The notes under the pieces were generated by a model. It searched no databases and was not told the origin of the DNA. It saw only the letters and a list, made by a program, of their open reading frames with translations. Source: Jiangella aurantiaca (GTDB taxonomy: Bacteria > Actinomycetota > Actinomycetes > Jiangellales > Jiangellaceae). From it: a stretch of DNA of 64,000 bases. Positions 18,434 through 27,330 of the stretch are shown piece after piece (the first letter of the stretch is position 1; every line of letters starts with the position of its first letter). Location of the stretch: assembly GCF_004349105.1 (NCBI RefSeq), contig NZ_SMLB01000025.1:21232-85231 (forward strand). Direction: 5' to 3'. Position numbers and translations under genes: made by a program.

Positions 18434-19510
18434 TCAAGGGTTGTTGTCGGACGACGTCGGCGGTGGTGGCGGAGCCGACGGCGGCGGGGCGGACGTTGCC
18501 GGCGGCGGGTTGGTAGGGTCGCCCGCGCCTCCCGAACCGGCCGCCGACGTCTCCGTCGCGACCGGCAGCGTGAGCCGTTCGGCGTCGAACCGGCGCTTGA
18601 TGCGTTCGCGCAGCTCCCGCGCCACCGCCCACTGCTCCAGCGGCTTGGTCTTCATGACCACCCGGATCAGCACGCCGTCGGGGGTGAGGTCCTCGACGCC
18701 CCAGACCTCGGGGGGTTCGAGGATCAGCTCGTCCCAGTGGTCCTCGGCGGCGAGGTCGGCGACGAGATCTTCGAGCAGGCGGCGGGCGCGGCTGACGTCG
18801 GCGTCGGCGGGGATGTGGACGTCCAGCAGCGCCCGCGACCAGCCGTAGGACGAGTTGCCGACCCGCACGATCTCGCCGTTGCGGACGTACCAGACGGTGC
18901 CGTCGACCGAGCGCAGGCGGGTGATGCGGAGGCTGACGGCCTCGACGGTGCCGACCGCGTGGCCCATGTCGACGACGTCGCCGACGCCGTACTGGTCCTC
19001 GAGCATCATGGCCGCGCCGGCGAGGAAGTCCTTGACGAGGTTCTGCGCGCCGAAACCGAGCGCGACGCCCAGAACACCGGCGGACGCGAGTACGGGCCCG
19101 ACGGCGTAGCCGAGCATTTCCAGGGCAGTGACCACGGCGATAGCGCTGATCAGCACTGTCGTGATGCTGCGCAGCACCGACCCGAGCGTCTCGGCCCGCA
19201 GCGCCCGCCGTTCGGAATACGCCCCGGCGCCGCCGAACACGATGCGGGCGGCCCGGGCCGACCCGAGGACGGCCTTCGGCGGCTCCTTCTCGACCGTCCG
19301 GCGGACCATCCGGTTGATGAACTTGTGCAACAGGTACCGGGTGACGACGGCGATGAGGATCAGGCCGACCAGGCGCAGCGGCACGTCGAGCAGGACGTCG
19401 CGCCACCACTCGGCGGAGTACCGCTCGGCCTCGGTGATGTCGGGCGCTGCGACGACGCCGGCCGCGCCGACGACGCCGCCGGCCGCCATGAGGCCGATCA
19501 TCGGGATCAC
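18434..19510 (-). CDS. MscS-family mechanosensitive channel
   Basis: This 358-residue membrane protein has hydrophobic segments near the N-terminus (IGLMAAGGVVGAAGVVAA), around residue 45 (VPLRLVGLILIAVVTRYLL) and around 110-150. The pore helix ends in GVLGVALGFGAQNLVKDFLAG, the MscS TM3 signature. The beta domain follows: DQYGVGDVVDMGHAVGTVEA, then ITRLRSVDGTVWYVRNGEI. It releases solutes under hypo-osmotic stress. The tail is a Pro/Ser-rich stretch (PPPATSAPPPSAPPPPP). GTG at 19510 overlaps the stop of the upstream peptidase by 4 bp, so both come from one transcript. Confidence 0.92.
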   Translation of the reverse strand: MIPMIGLMAAGGVVGAAGVVAAPDITEAERYSAEWWRDVLLDVPLRLVGLILIAVVTRYLLHKFINRMVRRTVEKEPPKAVLGSARAARIVFGGAGAYSERRALRAETLGSVLRSITTVLISAIAVVTALEMLGYAVGPVLASAGVLGVALGFGAQNLVKDFLAGAAMMLEDQYGVGDVVDMGHAVGTVEAVSLRITRLRSVDGTVWYVRNGEIVRVGNSSYGWSRALLDVHIPADADVSRARRLLEDLVADLAAEDHWDELILEPPEVWGVEDLTPDGVLIRVVMKTKPLEQWAVARELRERIKRRFDAERLTLPVATETSAAGSGGAGDPTNPPPATSAPPPSAPPPPPTSSDNNP

Positions 19511-21624
19511 GGCAGCTCCAGTCCCAGCTGCGCGGCGACGAAGCCGAGCTGGTCGGCGCTGAGGTCGACGGTGCGGGAGACGGCCCGGGCGCCGTGTCCG
19601 ACGTTGGCCTCGGCGCGCAGCAGGATCGGCCGAGCGACCGGGTCGCCCGACGTGGCGTCCTGCAGGGCGGCGGCCATCTTGCGCGCGTGCAGGGTGTCGA
19701 CGCGGCTGTCGCCGTCGAAGACCGTGAACAGGACGGACGGGTACTCGACGCCGTCGCGCACGCGGTGGTACGGCGAGTATCCGAGTAGCCAGCCCAGCTC
19801 GACGGGGTCGGCGGCGGTGCCGTACTCGTCGTTCCAGGACTCGCCGAGACCGAACTTCTCGTACCGCACCATGTCGAGCAGCGGCGCGGAGCAGACGACG
19901 GCGCGGTACAGCTCCGGCCGCTGGGTCAGCGCGGCGCCCACCAGCAGCCCGCCGTTGGACCCGCCGAAGATCGCCAGCTGGTCGCGCGTCGTCCAGCCCT
20001 CGGCGACGAGGTACTCGGCGGCAGCGGCGAAGTCGTCGAACACGTTCTGCTTGTGCTCGCGCATGCCGGCGCGGTGCCACTCCTCGCCCTCCTCGGAGCC
20101 GCCGCGCAGGTTGGCGACGGCCCACACGCCGCCTGCCTCGACCCAGGCCAAAATGCTGGCCGAGTAGGCGGGCGTGAGCGCGATGTTGAAGCCGCCGTAG
20201 CCGTACAACACCGCCGGCCGAGGCCGCCGGGCCCCGTCGGCCGGCGACACGATGACCATGCGGACCTCGGTGCCGTCCTTGGAGCGGTACGTCACCTGCT
20301 GTGATGAGATGGCCCGCAGTTCGATTTCGCCGGGCGCGTCGGCCCACGTCGATACCGTCCGGGACCGCGCGTCGTAGTGCAGGATGCGCACCGGCACGGT
20401 GTGGTCGGTGTAGGCGAGCCACGCGTCGTGCCCGCCCTCGGGCCGCTCGGACAGCCCGCCGACGCTGCCGATTCCGGGCAGCTCGAGCGTGTGCAGCGGC
20501 TCGCCGGTGGCCAGCGCGTGCGCCGTCACCACGGAGATCGCGTGCCGCGTGCGCGACGCCAGCAGCACCGGGGCGTCCAGCTCGGCGCCGTCGAGCAGGG
20601 CGAAGTCCTCGAGCACCGCCTCGGGATCCTCGGGCAGCAGGTCGCGCCAGTGCTCCGGCTCGGGTGTCGTGGGGTCGGTGACGGCGAGCCGGCCGCGCGG
20701 CGCCCCGAGGTCGGTCCACACGTACAACCGGCCGTCGCGGCCCACGTGCAGGCCGGTCTTGGCGTCCTGGCCGACGACGACGGGGCGCAGCTCGGGCCGC
20801 GCGGGGTCGGCGCCGTCGGCACCGAGGTCGGCGATCCACACGTCGTTGCGCGGCGCGGTGCCCTGCGCGGCGCTGACCGTCAGCCAGCGGCCGTCGCGGC
20901 TGACCGACACGCCGTAGTAGTTGGTCTTGTCCATGCCGGCGCCGAAGATCTCGACGTCGCCGGCGGGGTCGGTGCCGAGCCGGTGCAGGTAGACACGGCG
21001 GTGGAACTGGTCCTCGCCTTCCGGGACGGACTCCTTCGGCAGCCGGCGCACGTAGTAGAACGCCTCGGCGCCGGGCAGCCAGGCGACAGGGGAGTAGCGG
21101 GCGCGGTCGATCGGGCCGTCGACCACCTCGCCGGTCGCGACGTCGAGCACCCGCAGCACCGACTCCTCGGTGCCGCCCTCGGAGATCTGGTACGCCAGCA
21201 GGCCGCCCTCCTTGGACGGCTGCCAGGCGTCGAGCGTGGTGGCGCCGGACGGGTCCAGCGCGACGGGGTCGACCAGCGCCCGCTCGGTGCCGTCGGGATC
21301 GACGCTGAGCAGGACGGCGTGCTCCTGGTCGGGCGTGCGCCGGGTGTGGAACGCCCGCTCGCCGCGCCAGGCCGGGGTGCCGACGGAGCCGGCCCGCAGC
21401 AGCTGCGTCAGCCGGTCAGCGAACGCCGCGCGGGCCGGCCAGCCGGCGCGGTGCTCGTCGAACAGCACACGCTGCGCCTTGGACCACGCCTGCGTGACGG
21501 GGTCGTCCTCGTCCTCCAGTGCGCGGTAGGGGTCGGGCACCGTGATGCCGTGCAGCACGTCGGCGTCGTCGCCGCGCGGGGCGGACGGATACGGCTGCGG
21601 GAAGGTCGATGCGTCGATGGCCAC
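19507..21624 (-). CDS. Prolyl oligopeptidase-family serine peptidase (S9)
   Basis: This 705-residue protein has an N-terminal peptidase_S9_N domain beginning [20 protein letters not shown] and [10 protein letters not shown], a seven-bladed propeller (about 70-420), then the alpha/beta hydrolase domain. The catalytic Ser lies in [11 protein letters not shown] (about residue 556), the Asp in [15 protein letters not shown] and the His in NVGHGARA. No signal peptide is present, so it is a cytoplasmic prolyl endopeptidase acting on short peptides. It is coupled to mscS downstream and follows the GNAT gene with an 11-bp gap. Confidence 0.93.
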   Translation of the reverse strand: MAIDASTFPQPYPSAPRGDDADVLHGITVPDPYRALEDEDDPVTQAWSKAQRVLFDEHRAGWPARAAFADRLTQLLRAGSVGTPAWRGERAFHTRRTPDQEHAVLLSVDPDGTERALVDPVALDPSGATTLDAWQPSKEGGLLAYQISEGGTEESVLRVLDVATGEVVDGPIDRARYSPVAWLPGAEAFYYVRRLPKESVPEGEDQFHRRVYLHRLGTDPAGDVEIFGAGMDKTNYYGVSVSRDGRWLTVSAAQGTAPRNDVWIADLGADGADPARPELRPVVVGQDAKTGLHVGRDGRLYVWTDLGAPRGRLAVTDPTTPEPEHWRDLLPEDPEAVLEDFALLDGAELDAPVLLASRTRHAISVVTAHALATGEPLHTLELPGIGSVGGLSERPEGGHDAWLAYTDHTVPVRILHYDARSRTVSTWADAPGEIELRAISSQQVTYRSKDGTEVRMVIVSPADGARRPRPAVLYGYGGFNIALTPAYSASILAWVEAGGVWAVANLRGGSEEGEEWHRAGMREHKQNVFDDFAAAAEYLVAEGWTTRDQLAIFGGSNGGLLVGAALTQRPELYRAVVCSAPLLDMVRYEKFGLGESWNDEYGTAADPVELGWLLGYSPYHRVRDGVEYPSVLFTVFDGDSRVDTLHARKMAAALQDATSGDPVARPILLRAEANVGHGARAVSRTVDLSADQLGFVAAQLGLELP

Positions 21625-21634
21625 GACTCCGACC

Positions 21635-22240
21635 TTACTGACCCCCTCGGACCGGCTCGCGCCACATGGCCGTCAGGGTGGGGCCGCCCGGCAGGACGAT
21701 CTCCCTGGTCGGCCGGAAACCGTAGCGCTCGTAGATCGCGACGTTCCCCGGCGCGGACGACTCCAGGTACGCCGGCAGCCCCTGTGCGTCGGCCCGGGCC
21801 AGCCCGTCCCGCAGCAGCGCGCCACCCACGCCCCGTCCCGGCCGCGCCGCCCCGAGCGTCTGCAGGTACCAGTGCGGCGGTGACGTGGGGTGCGCGTCCT
21901 CGATGACCCGGAACGACCGCATCGCCTTCGGCAGCCCGGTCCCGAACGCTCGCAGCAGGTACCGGCTGTGCCGCAGCGTCGGCCAGAACCCCGGCGGGCC
22001 GGTGCCCGGCAGGCCCCACAGCGCCGCGCCGGCGATCTCGCCGTCGACCACGTCGACCCACGACCCGCGCGGGCTCAGCAGCGTCTCGAACGCGAACAAC
22101 GCGGTCAGCCGCTTCCGGTAGTGCGGCGCCGGCACGATGAACCGCATCACCGGATCGGCGTCGAACGCCTCGGCCAGCACCCGCGCGACGGTGCCGACGT
22201 CGGAGCGCAGCGCCTGCCGCACGACGTGACTCGACTGCAT
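21635..22240 (-). CDS. GNAT-family N-acetyltransferase
   Basis: The protein has about 201 residues. The acetyl-CoA-binding motif is QTLGAARPGRGVGGALLRDG, with the Q/R-x-x-G-x-G/A pattern as RPGRGVGG. The later strand AYLESSAPGNVAIYERYGF is the conserved GNAT motif B region. The N-terminal VRQALRSDVGTVARVLAEAF starts the fold. The acceptor is unknown. Start choice is ambiguous: ATG 22240, GTG 22243 and ATG 22258 are in frame, and the last would overlap the upstream MFS gene. It is probably transcribed with that exporter, upstream of the S9 peptidase. Confidence 0.85.
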   Translation of the reverse strand: MQSSHVVRQALRSDVGTVARVLAEAFDADPVMRFIVPAPHYRKRLTALFAFETLLSPRGSWVDVVDGEIAGAALWGLPGTGPPGFWPTLRHSRYLLRAFGTGLPKAMRSFRVIEDAHPTSPPHWYLQTLGAARPGRGVGGALLRDGLARADAQGLPAYLESSAPGNVAIYERYGFRPTREIVLPGGPTLTAMWREPVRGGQ

Positions 22241-22247
22241 CACTTGA

Positions 22248-23591
22248 TCATGCTGCATCCCCGGCACGCTGGTAAGGGGTGGCCGGAGACGTGGCGGGTT
22301 GCGGTGGTTCGGGGCGTATCGGGCGGATGACGGCGGCGAGGCCGGCGACGGCGATCGCGGCGGCCAGCAGCCAGCCGGGGCGGTGGCCGTCCGTCCCGGC
22401 CAGGCCCAGCACGACGGCGACGCCCACGGCGGTCCCGACCTGAGCACCGGTGTTGATCAGCGCCGACGACGTCCCGCGCCGGTCCTCCCGGCCCGCGGTG
22501 CCCAGCGTGGTGGAACCGACGGCGGAGACGCCCAGCCCGGCGCCGAGCAGCGCGAGCCCGGCGGCGAGCGCGCCGGTGCCCGTCGTCCCGGTCACCGTGG
22601 CGGTGCCGGTCGCCAGCGCCAGCGCGGCGGCGGCCATCACGGCGAGCCCGATGCGCATCGCCCGGTCCGGCCGGCCGCCCGACAGCCGCGGGGCCAGCGC
22701 CGACCCGGCGATGACCGCCGCGTTGAACGAGAGCAGGACCAGCCCGGCGGCCGACGGTGTCAGCGCCAGCTCGCGCTGGGCGAAGCCGGCCCCGACGACG
22801 ACGGCCGACCCGGTCGCGGCGTTGTTGACGAGGGCGACCGCCGACGCCGAGGACAGCCGGCGGTCCGACCACGTCCGCGGCGGCAGGATCGGATCCTCGG
22901 CCCGCCGCTCGACGACCACGAACGCCGCCAGCAGCAGGCCGGTCGCGGCGACCCCGGCGACGGCGGCCGGCCCGCTCGCCGACGCCGTCAGCACCAGCAC
23001 GACCAGCGCCGCCGTGACGGTGACCCCGCCGGCGACGTCCAGCCCGCCGCCGTCGTGCCGCGGGGCCGGCCGTACCACCGTCGCGACCCCGGCCGCCAGC
23101 ACCACCGTCACCGGCACGTTCACCAGGAGGATCCACCGCCAGCCGGCGACGTCCGTCAGCACGCCGCCGACGAAGAACCCGCTGCCGCCGCCCACCGCCC
23201 CGACCGCGGTCCACAGCGCGACGGCGCGGCCGTGCCGGTCGCCGGCGTGTGCGACCAGCAGGCTGAGCGCGTTGGGGATCATCGCCGCCGCGCCCGCTCC
23301 CTGCAGGCACCGGGCGGCGACCAGCCACTCCGCCGACGGCGCCAGCCCGGCCGCCGCGGACGCCGTCCCGAACACCGTCAGACCGGCCAGCAGGAGCCGA
23401 CGGTGCCCGAGCCGGTCGCCCAGCCGCCCGGCCAGGATCAGCAGCCCGCCGAACGTCGCCGCGTACCCCGTCACCACCAGCTCGCCGGAGGTGTCCAGGC
23501 CGCGCTCGATCGCGGGGAGCGCCGGCACAACGACGGTGACGCCGAGGACGTTGACCAACTCGGCGACGCAGAGGATGACGACCGGGAGCAT
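22248..23591 (-). CDS. MFS multidrug exporter (DHA2 type)
   Basis: This 447-residue membrane protein has about 12-14 membrane segments. Motif A reads LILAGRLGDRLGHRRLLLAG, motif C-like LTDVAGWRWILLVNVPV, and RCLQGAGAAAMIPNALSLL is typical of DHA2 drug:proton antiporters. The drug is unknown. It diverges from a CGNR zinc-finger gene across 74 bp that contains an AACGGT/ACCGTT inverted repeat, so it is probably controlled by that protein. Confidence 0.9.
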   Translation of the reverse strand: MLPVVILCVAELVNVLGVTVVVPALPAIERGLDTSGELVVTGYAATFGGLLILAGRLGDRLGHRRLLLAGLTVFGTASAAAGLAPSAEWLVAARCLQGAGAAAMIPNALSLLVAHAGDRHGRAVALWTAVGAVGGGSGFFVGGVLTDVAGWRWILLVNVPVTVVLAAGVATVVRPAPRHDGGGLDVAGGVTVTAALVVLVLTASASGPAAVAGVAATGLLLAAFVVVERRAEDPILPPRTWSDRRLSSASAVALVNNAATGSAVVVGAGFAQRELALTPSAAGLVLLSFNAAVIAGSALAPRLSGGRPDRAMRIGLAVMAAAALALATGTATVTGTTGTGALAAGLALLGAGLGVSAVGSTTLGTAGREDRRGTSSALINTGAQVGTAVGVAVVLGLAGTDGHRPGWLLAAAIAVAGLAAVIRPIRPEPPQPATSPATPYQRAGDAA

Positions 23592-23623
23592 GTCGTCGTT
23601 CGTTCCCGCTGGACCGCACTCAA

Positions 23624-23648
23624 AACGGTATTGTGGAGGAAAACCGTT
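23624..23648. promoter_or_regulatory. Candidate operator between exporter and CGNR gene
   Basis: AACGGT (23624-23629) and ACCGTT (23643-23648) form an inverted repeat with a 13-base spacer in the 74-bp divergent gap. The extended arms AAAACGGT and AAACCGTT are AT-rich against the surroundings. Position between divergent starts suggests a site that governs both genes; no factor is proven. Confidence 0.4.
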
Positions 23649-23665
23649 AAGGCGAGGTGGCGTCG

Positions 23666-24229
23666 ATGGAGCGGTGGAGCTGGCTGGGCGACCAGTTGGC
23701 GATCGATCTCGCCAACACCGTCCGCCGCCGGGGCGACCGGTACGTGGACTTCATCGCCGAGCCCGAGGGCGTACGCGAGTGGCTGGCGGCGGAGGCCGGC
23801 CGGGTGCCGCCGGTGCCCGTCGACGACGGTGCGGTACGGGCCGTGGGCGACCTGCGCGACGACGTGCTCGCAGTGCTGCGGGCGGCGGCCCGGGGTGAGT
23901 CGTGGCCGAAGGATGCCGTAGGCCGGCTGAACGAGCTCCTGGCGCGCCGGCCGGTGGTGCGGCTGCTGCGGCCGGAGGCGAGGGGCGCCGAGGTGCGCGT
24001 GGCCGGGGACGGCCCGCCGTTGTCGGCGCTGCTCGCTACGGTGGCCGCTGAGGTGGTCGAACTGCTCGCCGGTCCGGACGCCGACCGGCTCGCGTTATGC
24101 GACGCTCCCGGCTGCGGCCAGCTCTACCTGCGCGATCGCCGCAACCAGCGCTGGTGCGGCGACGCGTGCGGCACCCGCGCGCGGGTGGTCCGGCACCAGC
24201 GCCGCGTGGCCGGTCGGGCATCGGCATGA
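23666..24229 (+). CDS. CGNR zinc-finger protein, second copy
   Basis: The protein has about 187 residues. ABATE-type N-terminus: WSWLGDQLAIDLANTVRRRG. The C-terminal finger is CDAPGCGQLYLRDRRNQRWC then GDACGTRARVVRHQRR, with all four cysteines. The motif is CGTR here, close to CGNR. ATG at 23666 is preceded by AAGGCGAGG; GTG 23657 is an alternative. It is paralogous to the gene at 16744 and, like it, divergent from an MFS exporter, supporting a regulator role. Confidence 0.87.
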   Translation: MERWSWLGDQLAIDLANTVRRRGDRYVDFIAEPEGVREWLAAEAGRVPPVPVDDGAVRAVGDLRDDVLAVLRAAARGESWPKDAVGRLNELLARRPVVRLLRPEARGAEVRVAGDGPPLSALLATVAAEVVELLAGPDADRLALCDAPGCGQLYLRDRRNQRWCGDACGTRARVVRHQRRVAGRASA

Positions 24230-24363
24230 TGACCGCGCGGACAGCCGGCGGACCAGAAAGGTCGAAAGAGTTCCTGGAGGCGGTGTCGGATCGGGGCAGC
24301 GGTGTTCGTAGCAGCGGTGAGAGGCCGCCCACGAGGGTGCCCCAAGGAAAGGAAACCGCGATC

Positions 24364-24972
24364 ATGAAGCTGACGACCATGACCCAGGTCACTCTCGATG
24401 GAGTGATGCAGGGAAACGGCACCGCGTCGGATGACCGCAGGAACGGATTGGAGCGCGGCGGATGGGCCCGGGGGGCGGGTGACGACGAGACCAGGACGTT
24501 CATCACGCAGACCTACCAGCGCGCCGAGGCGTTCCTGTTCGGCCGGCGCACCTACGAGTTGTTCGCCGGCTCCTGGGGATCAATCGACCAGATGCGCGCA
24601 CATCCCATCGGCGTGGCCTTGAACGAGGCCTCCAAGTACGTTGCCTCGACCACGCTCACCGCGCCGCGTTGGGAGGACACGACCGTTCTCCGCAGTGACC
24701 TCGCTGCGGCCATCAGTGCGCTGAAGGCCGAGGCCGAGGGTGAGCTGCAGGTGCACGGCAGTGGCGCCCTGACCCGGTGGCTGCTGGAGAACGATCTGGT
24801 CGACGAGATGATTCTGATCGTGATCCCGGTGATCCTCGGCCAGGGCGCGAGACTGTTCCCGGAGACCGGTCCGGATCTTGCGCTCGACCTGATCGAGTCG
24901 CGGGTCGACTCGAAGGGCGTGACGATCCAGGTCTACCGGCCGGCCGGGCGCCCGCGGTATGCAGCGGCCTGA
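24364..24972 (+). CDS. Dihydrofolate-reductase-like (RibD C-terminal) protein
   Basis: This 202-residue protein has the DHFR/RibD-C fold seen in YyaP/YwjB-type proteins: TTMTQVTLDGVMQGNG, then FLFGRRTYELFAGSW, ALNEASKYVASTTL, LQVHGSGALTRWLLEN and IVIPVILGQGARLF. These are NADPH-dependent reductases of unknown substrate. It lies 47 bp upstream of a DGPF protein and an ECF42-type sigma factor, which is a recurrent gene combination, so its expression may depend on that sigma factor. GGAAAGGAAA precedes the ATG. Confidence 0.88.
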   Translation: MKLTTMTQVTLDGVMQGNGTASDDRRNGLERGGWARGAGDDETRTFITQTYQRAEAFLFGRRTYELFAGSWGSIDQMRAHPIGVALNEASKYVASTTLTAPRWEDTTVLRSDLAAAISALKAEAEGELQVHGSGALTRWLLENDLVDEMILIVIPVILGQGARLFPETGPDLALDLIESRVDSKGVTIQVYRPAGRPRYAAA

Positions 24973-25019
24973 AGTCCCTGACCGAACCACGCATTGACAC
25001 CACAGGAGATGATCTTCAG

Positions 25020-25343
25020 ATGCGGTACCTGGTTTCCGTGATCGATGACAAGAGCAATCCCGGCAGCACGGACAGGCAGCCTGCCATCAGCGCGTTCAAC
25101 GAACGACTGATCGCCGAGGGCTACTGGGTTTTCGCGGGCGGACTCGCGGACACCGACGCGGCCAAGGTCATCGACAACCGGGGCGAGCAGGCGGTGTTCA
25201 GTGACGGGCCTTTCGTGGAGTCGAAGGAGTACCTCGCCGGCGTCTGGGTGTGGGAGGCCCCCGATCTGGATGTGGCGCTCGAGCTCGCCGCCGAGGCGTC
25301 GAAGGTCTGCGATCGGAAGATCGAGGTGCGGCCGTTCCAGTGA
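25020..25343 (+). CDS. YCII-related DGPF-domain protein
   Basis: This small protein of 107 residues has a ferredoxin-like YCII fold. The diagnostic motif is FSDGPFVESKEYLAGVWVWE, which gives the DGPF family its name. ACAGGAGAT precedes the ATG. It overlaps the sigma factor start by 4 bp (GTGA). DGPF proteins are the typical partners of ECF42 sigma factors; they probably sense or transduce the unknown signal. No anti-sigma factor is present. Confidence 0.9.
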   Translation: MRYLVSVIDDKSNPGSTDRQPAISAFNERLIAEGYWVFAGGLADTDAAKVIDNRGEQAVFSDGPFVESKEYLAGVWVWEAPDLDVALELAAEASKVCDRKIEVRPFQ

Positions 25344-26575
25344 GCGACGTCGAGGAGGCGATCACTCAGGCCCACCACGACGAGTGGGCCCGGGTGGTCG
25401 CCGCCCTGACCAGGCGCTTCGGTGACCTCGACATCGCCGAGGAGGCGGCCGCCGAGGCGTTCACGACCGCCGTCGAGCGGTGGCCGGCCGACGGCGTGCC
25501 GCCCAACCCCGGCGCCTGGCTGACCACCACCGCCGTTCGCAAGGCCATCGACCGGATCCGGCGCGAGAGCAAGCGCGACGTCAAGCACAAGGAGGCTCAG
25601 ATGGTGTATGACAACACCCCACCCGAGCCTCCCGGCGCCATCGACGACGACCGGCTCCGGCTGATCTTCACCTGCTGTCACCCGGCGCTGGCGATGCAGA
25701 CCCGCGTGGCGCTGACGCTGCGCATGGTCGGCGGTCTGACCGTGCCCGAGATCGCCCGTGCCTTCCTGGTGCAGGAGACCGCCATGGGGCAGCGGATCAC
25801 CCGCGCCAAGGCCAAGATCAAGGCGGCGCGCATCCCCTATCGGATGCCGTCCGCCGAGGATCTCCCGGCACGCGTCTCCGGTGTACTCGCCGTCCTGTTC
25901 CTCGTCTTCAACGAGGGCTACCTGGCCAGCGGCCCCGACACCGACCCCGTACGACACGACCTGACCACCGAGGCCATCCGGCTCACCCGCCTGATCCGTG
26001 CCCTCCTGCCCGAGGACGGTGAGGTGGCCGGGCTGCTGGCGCTGATGCTGCTCATCGAGGCCCGCCGCACCGCCCGTATCTCGGCCAGCGGCGAACTGGT
26101 CGCCCTCGACGAGCAGGACCGTGGGGCCTGGGACGCGGAACTGATCGCCGAGGGTCATCGGCTGGTGCGCGAGCGCCTCGCCGCTGCCGCTGCCGGGGTG
26201 GCTCCGGGGCGCTACCAGATCCTCGCCGCGATCAACGCCGTGCACACCTCCGCCCGCGACATCCGCGACACCGACTGGTCGCAGGTCCTCGCCCTCTACG
26301 ACCAGCTCGTCCACCTCGACCCCTCCCCGATCATCGCCCTCAACCGAGCCATCGCCGTGGCCGAGCTCGACGGGCCGGAGGTGGCACTGGCCATCGTTGA
26401 CCGCCTCACCGAGGCGTTGGCCGGCTATCACGCCTACCACGCGACCCGCGCCGACCTGCTGCGCCGGCTGGGCCGCAGCCAGGAGTCGCGCGCGGCGTAC
26501 GACAAAGCCATCGAACTGGCCGGCAACACCGCCGAGACCGCCTACCTGACCCGCCGCCGCGACCAGCTGGGGTAG
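25340..26575 (+). CDS. ECF sigma factor of the ECF42 type with C-terminal helical domain
   Basis: This protein of 411 residues is more than twice the size of a usual ECF sigma factor. Region 2 is RVVAALTRRFGDLDIAEEAA with NPGAWLTTTAVRKAIDRIRR. Region 4 is RVALTLRMVGGLTVPEIARA and TAMGQRITRAKAKIKAA. The C-terminal roughly 210 residues are helical and end with TPR-like repeats (YHATRADLLRRLGRSQESRA, AYDKAIELAGNTAETAYL). This layout with a coupled DGPF gene is the ECF42 signature. Activity is thought to depend on the C-terminal extension instead of an anti-sigma factor. GTG at 25340 overlaps the DGPF stop. Confidence 0.93.
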   Translation: MSDVEEAITQAHHDEWARVVAALTRRFGDLDIAEEAAAEAFTTAVERWPADGVPPNPGAWLTTTAVRKAIDRIRRESKRDVKHKEAQMVYDNTPPEPPGAIDDDRLRLIFTCCHPALAMQTRVALTLRMVGGLTVPEIARAFLVQETAMGQRITRAKAKIKAARIPYRMPSAEDLPARVSGVLAVLFLVFNEGYLASGPDTDPVRHDLTTEAIRLTRLIRALLPEDGEVAGLLALMLLIEARRTARISASGELVALDEQDRGAWDAELIAEGHRLVRERLAAAAAGVAPGRYQILAAINAVHTSARDIRDTDWSQVLALYDQLVHLDPSPIIALNRAIAVAELDGPEVALAIVDRLTEALAGYHAYHATRADLLRRLGRSQESRAAYDKAIELAGNTAETAYLTRRRDQLG

Positions 26576-26586
26576 TGCAGATCGAC

Positions 26587-26616
26587 TTGACACCTCTCGA
26601 ACATGTGTTCGACGAT
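26587..26616 (+). promoter_or_regulatory. SOS promoter with LexA box
   Basis: TTGACA (26587-26592) serves as -35 and GACGAT (26611-26616) as a possible -10. The 16-base LexA box TCGAACATGTGTTCGA (26597-26612) with perfect TCGAAC/GTTCGA arms lies between and over them. LexA binding here would block RNA polymerase directly. Transcription would start at about 26622-26623, on the GTG of the mutasome's first gene. Confidence 0.85.
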
Positions 26617-26622
26617 GAGTGA

Positions 26623-27330
26623 GTGACGGTACTCGGACGCGACCAGGCCGAAGCGGCGCTGGCCAGAGCGGGTTTCGCCGTACAGCCGGTGGAGCTGGTC
26701 GCGGTGTTGCCGGCCCTGCGCACGCTGCTCGGCGGGTTGCGCCGTGGGCACGTGGTCGCGGTCGACGGCGCGGGCGTGCTGCCGCTGGCGCTCCTGGCCG
26801 GGGCCACGGCGGCCGGGGCGTGGTCGGCGGTGGTGGGGCTGTCCGAGTTCGGCGTGCTGGCGGCATCCGACATGGGCGCCGATCTCGGCCGCGTGGTGGT
26901 CGTCGAAGACCCCGGCGACCAGTGGGCCGAGGTGGTGGCGGTGCTGCTCACGTCGGTCGAGGTGGTGCTGGTGCGGCCGCCCGGCCAGGTCACCGGGCAG
27001 CTGGCCAGGCGGCTCGTCGCGCTGGCGCGGCGGCACGGGACGGCGCTGGTCTCGGTCGGCGACTGGGAGGGCGCGCAGACCCGCCTGCGGGTGTCGTCAT
27101 CGCTGTGGGTGGGGCCCGAGCACGGCGGCGGTCACCTGCGCGGTCGGCGGGTGAAGGTCGAGGCGTACGGACGGGGTGCCGGCGGCCGGCCGCGGTCGGC
27201 GTGGCTGTGGCTGCCCGGGCCGGACGGCACGGTGTCCGGCGCCGACCTCGAGGCGTTGGAGACCGGCGGGCCCATCCCCGACGCGACGACCCCGGCCCCG
27301 GCCGCGGCCGGGCTGGAGGTAGCGGGATGA
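26623..27330 (+). CDS. imuA': ImuA'-type mutasome accessory protein
   Basis: The protein has 235 residues from a GTG start. The sequence is RecA-like in outline: LRTLLGGLRRGHVVAVDGAG in place of a proper Walker A, then VVVVEDPGDQWAEVVAVLL, with the nucleotide-binding residues lost. This fits ImuA' of mycobacteria, which links ImuB and DnaE2 in translesion synthesis. It begins an operon imuA'-imuB-dnaE2 with ATGA coupling to imuB and a LexA box at the promoter. The GTG probably starts the mRNA itself, since no Shine-Dalgarno exists in the 10 bases before it. Identification rests mainly on context. Confidence 0.85.
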   Translation: MTVLGRDQAEAALARAGFAVQPVELVAVLPALRTLLGGLRRGHVVAVDGAGVLPLALLAGATAAGAWSAVVGLSEFGVLAASDMGADLGRVVVVEDPGDQWAEVVAVLLTSVEVVLVRPPGQVTGQLARRLVALARRHGTALVSVGDWEGAQTRLRVSSSLWVGPEHGGGHLRGRRVKVEAYGRGAGGRPRSAWLWLPGPDGTVSGADLEALETGGPIPDATTPAPAAAGLEVAG

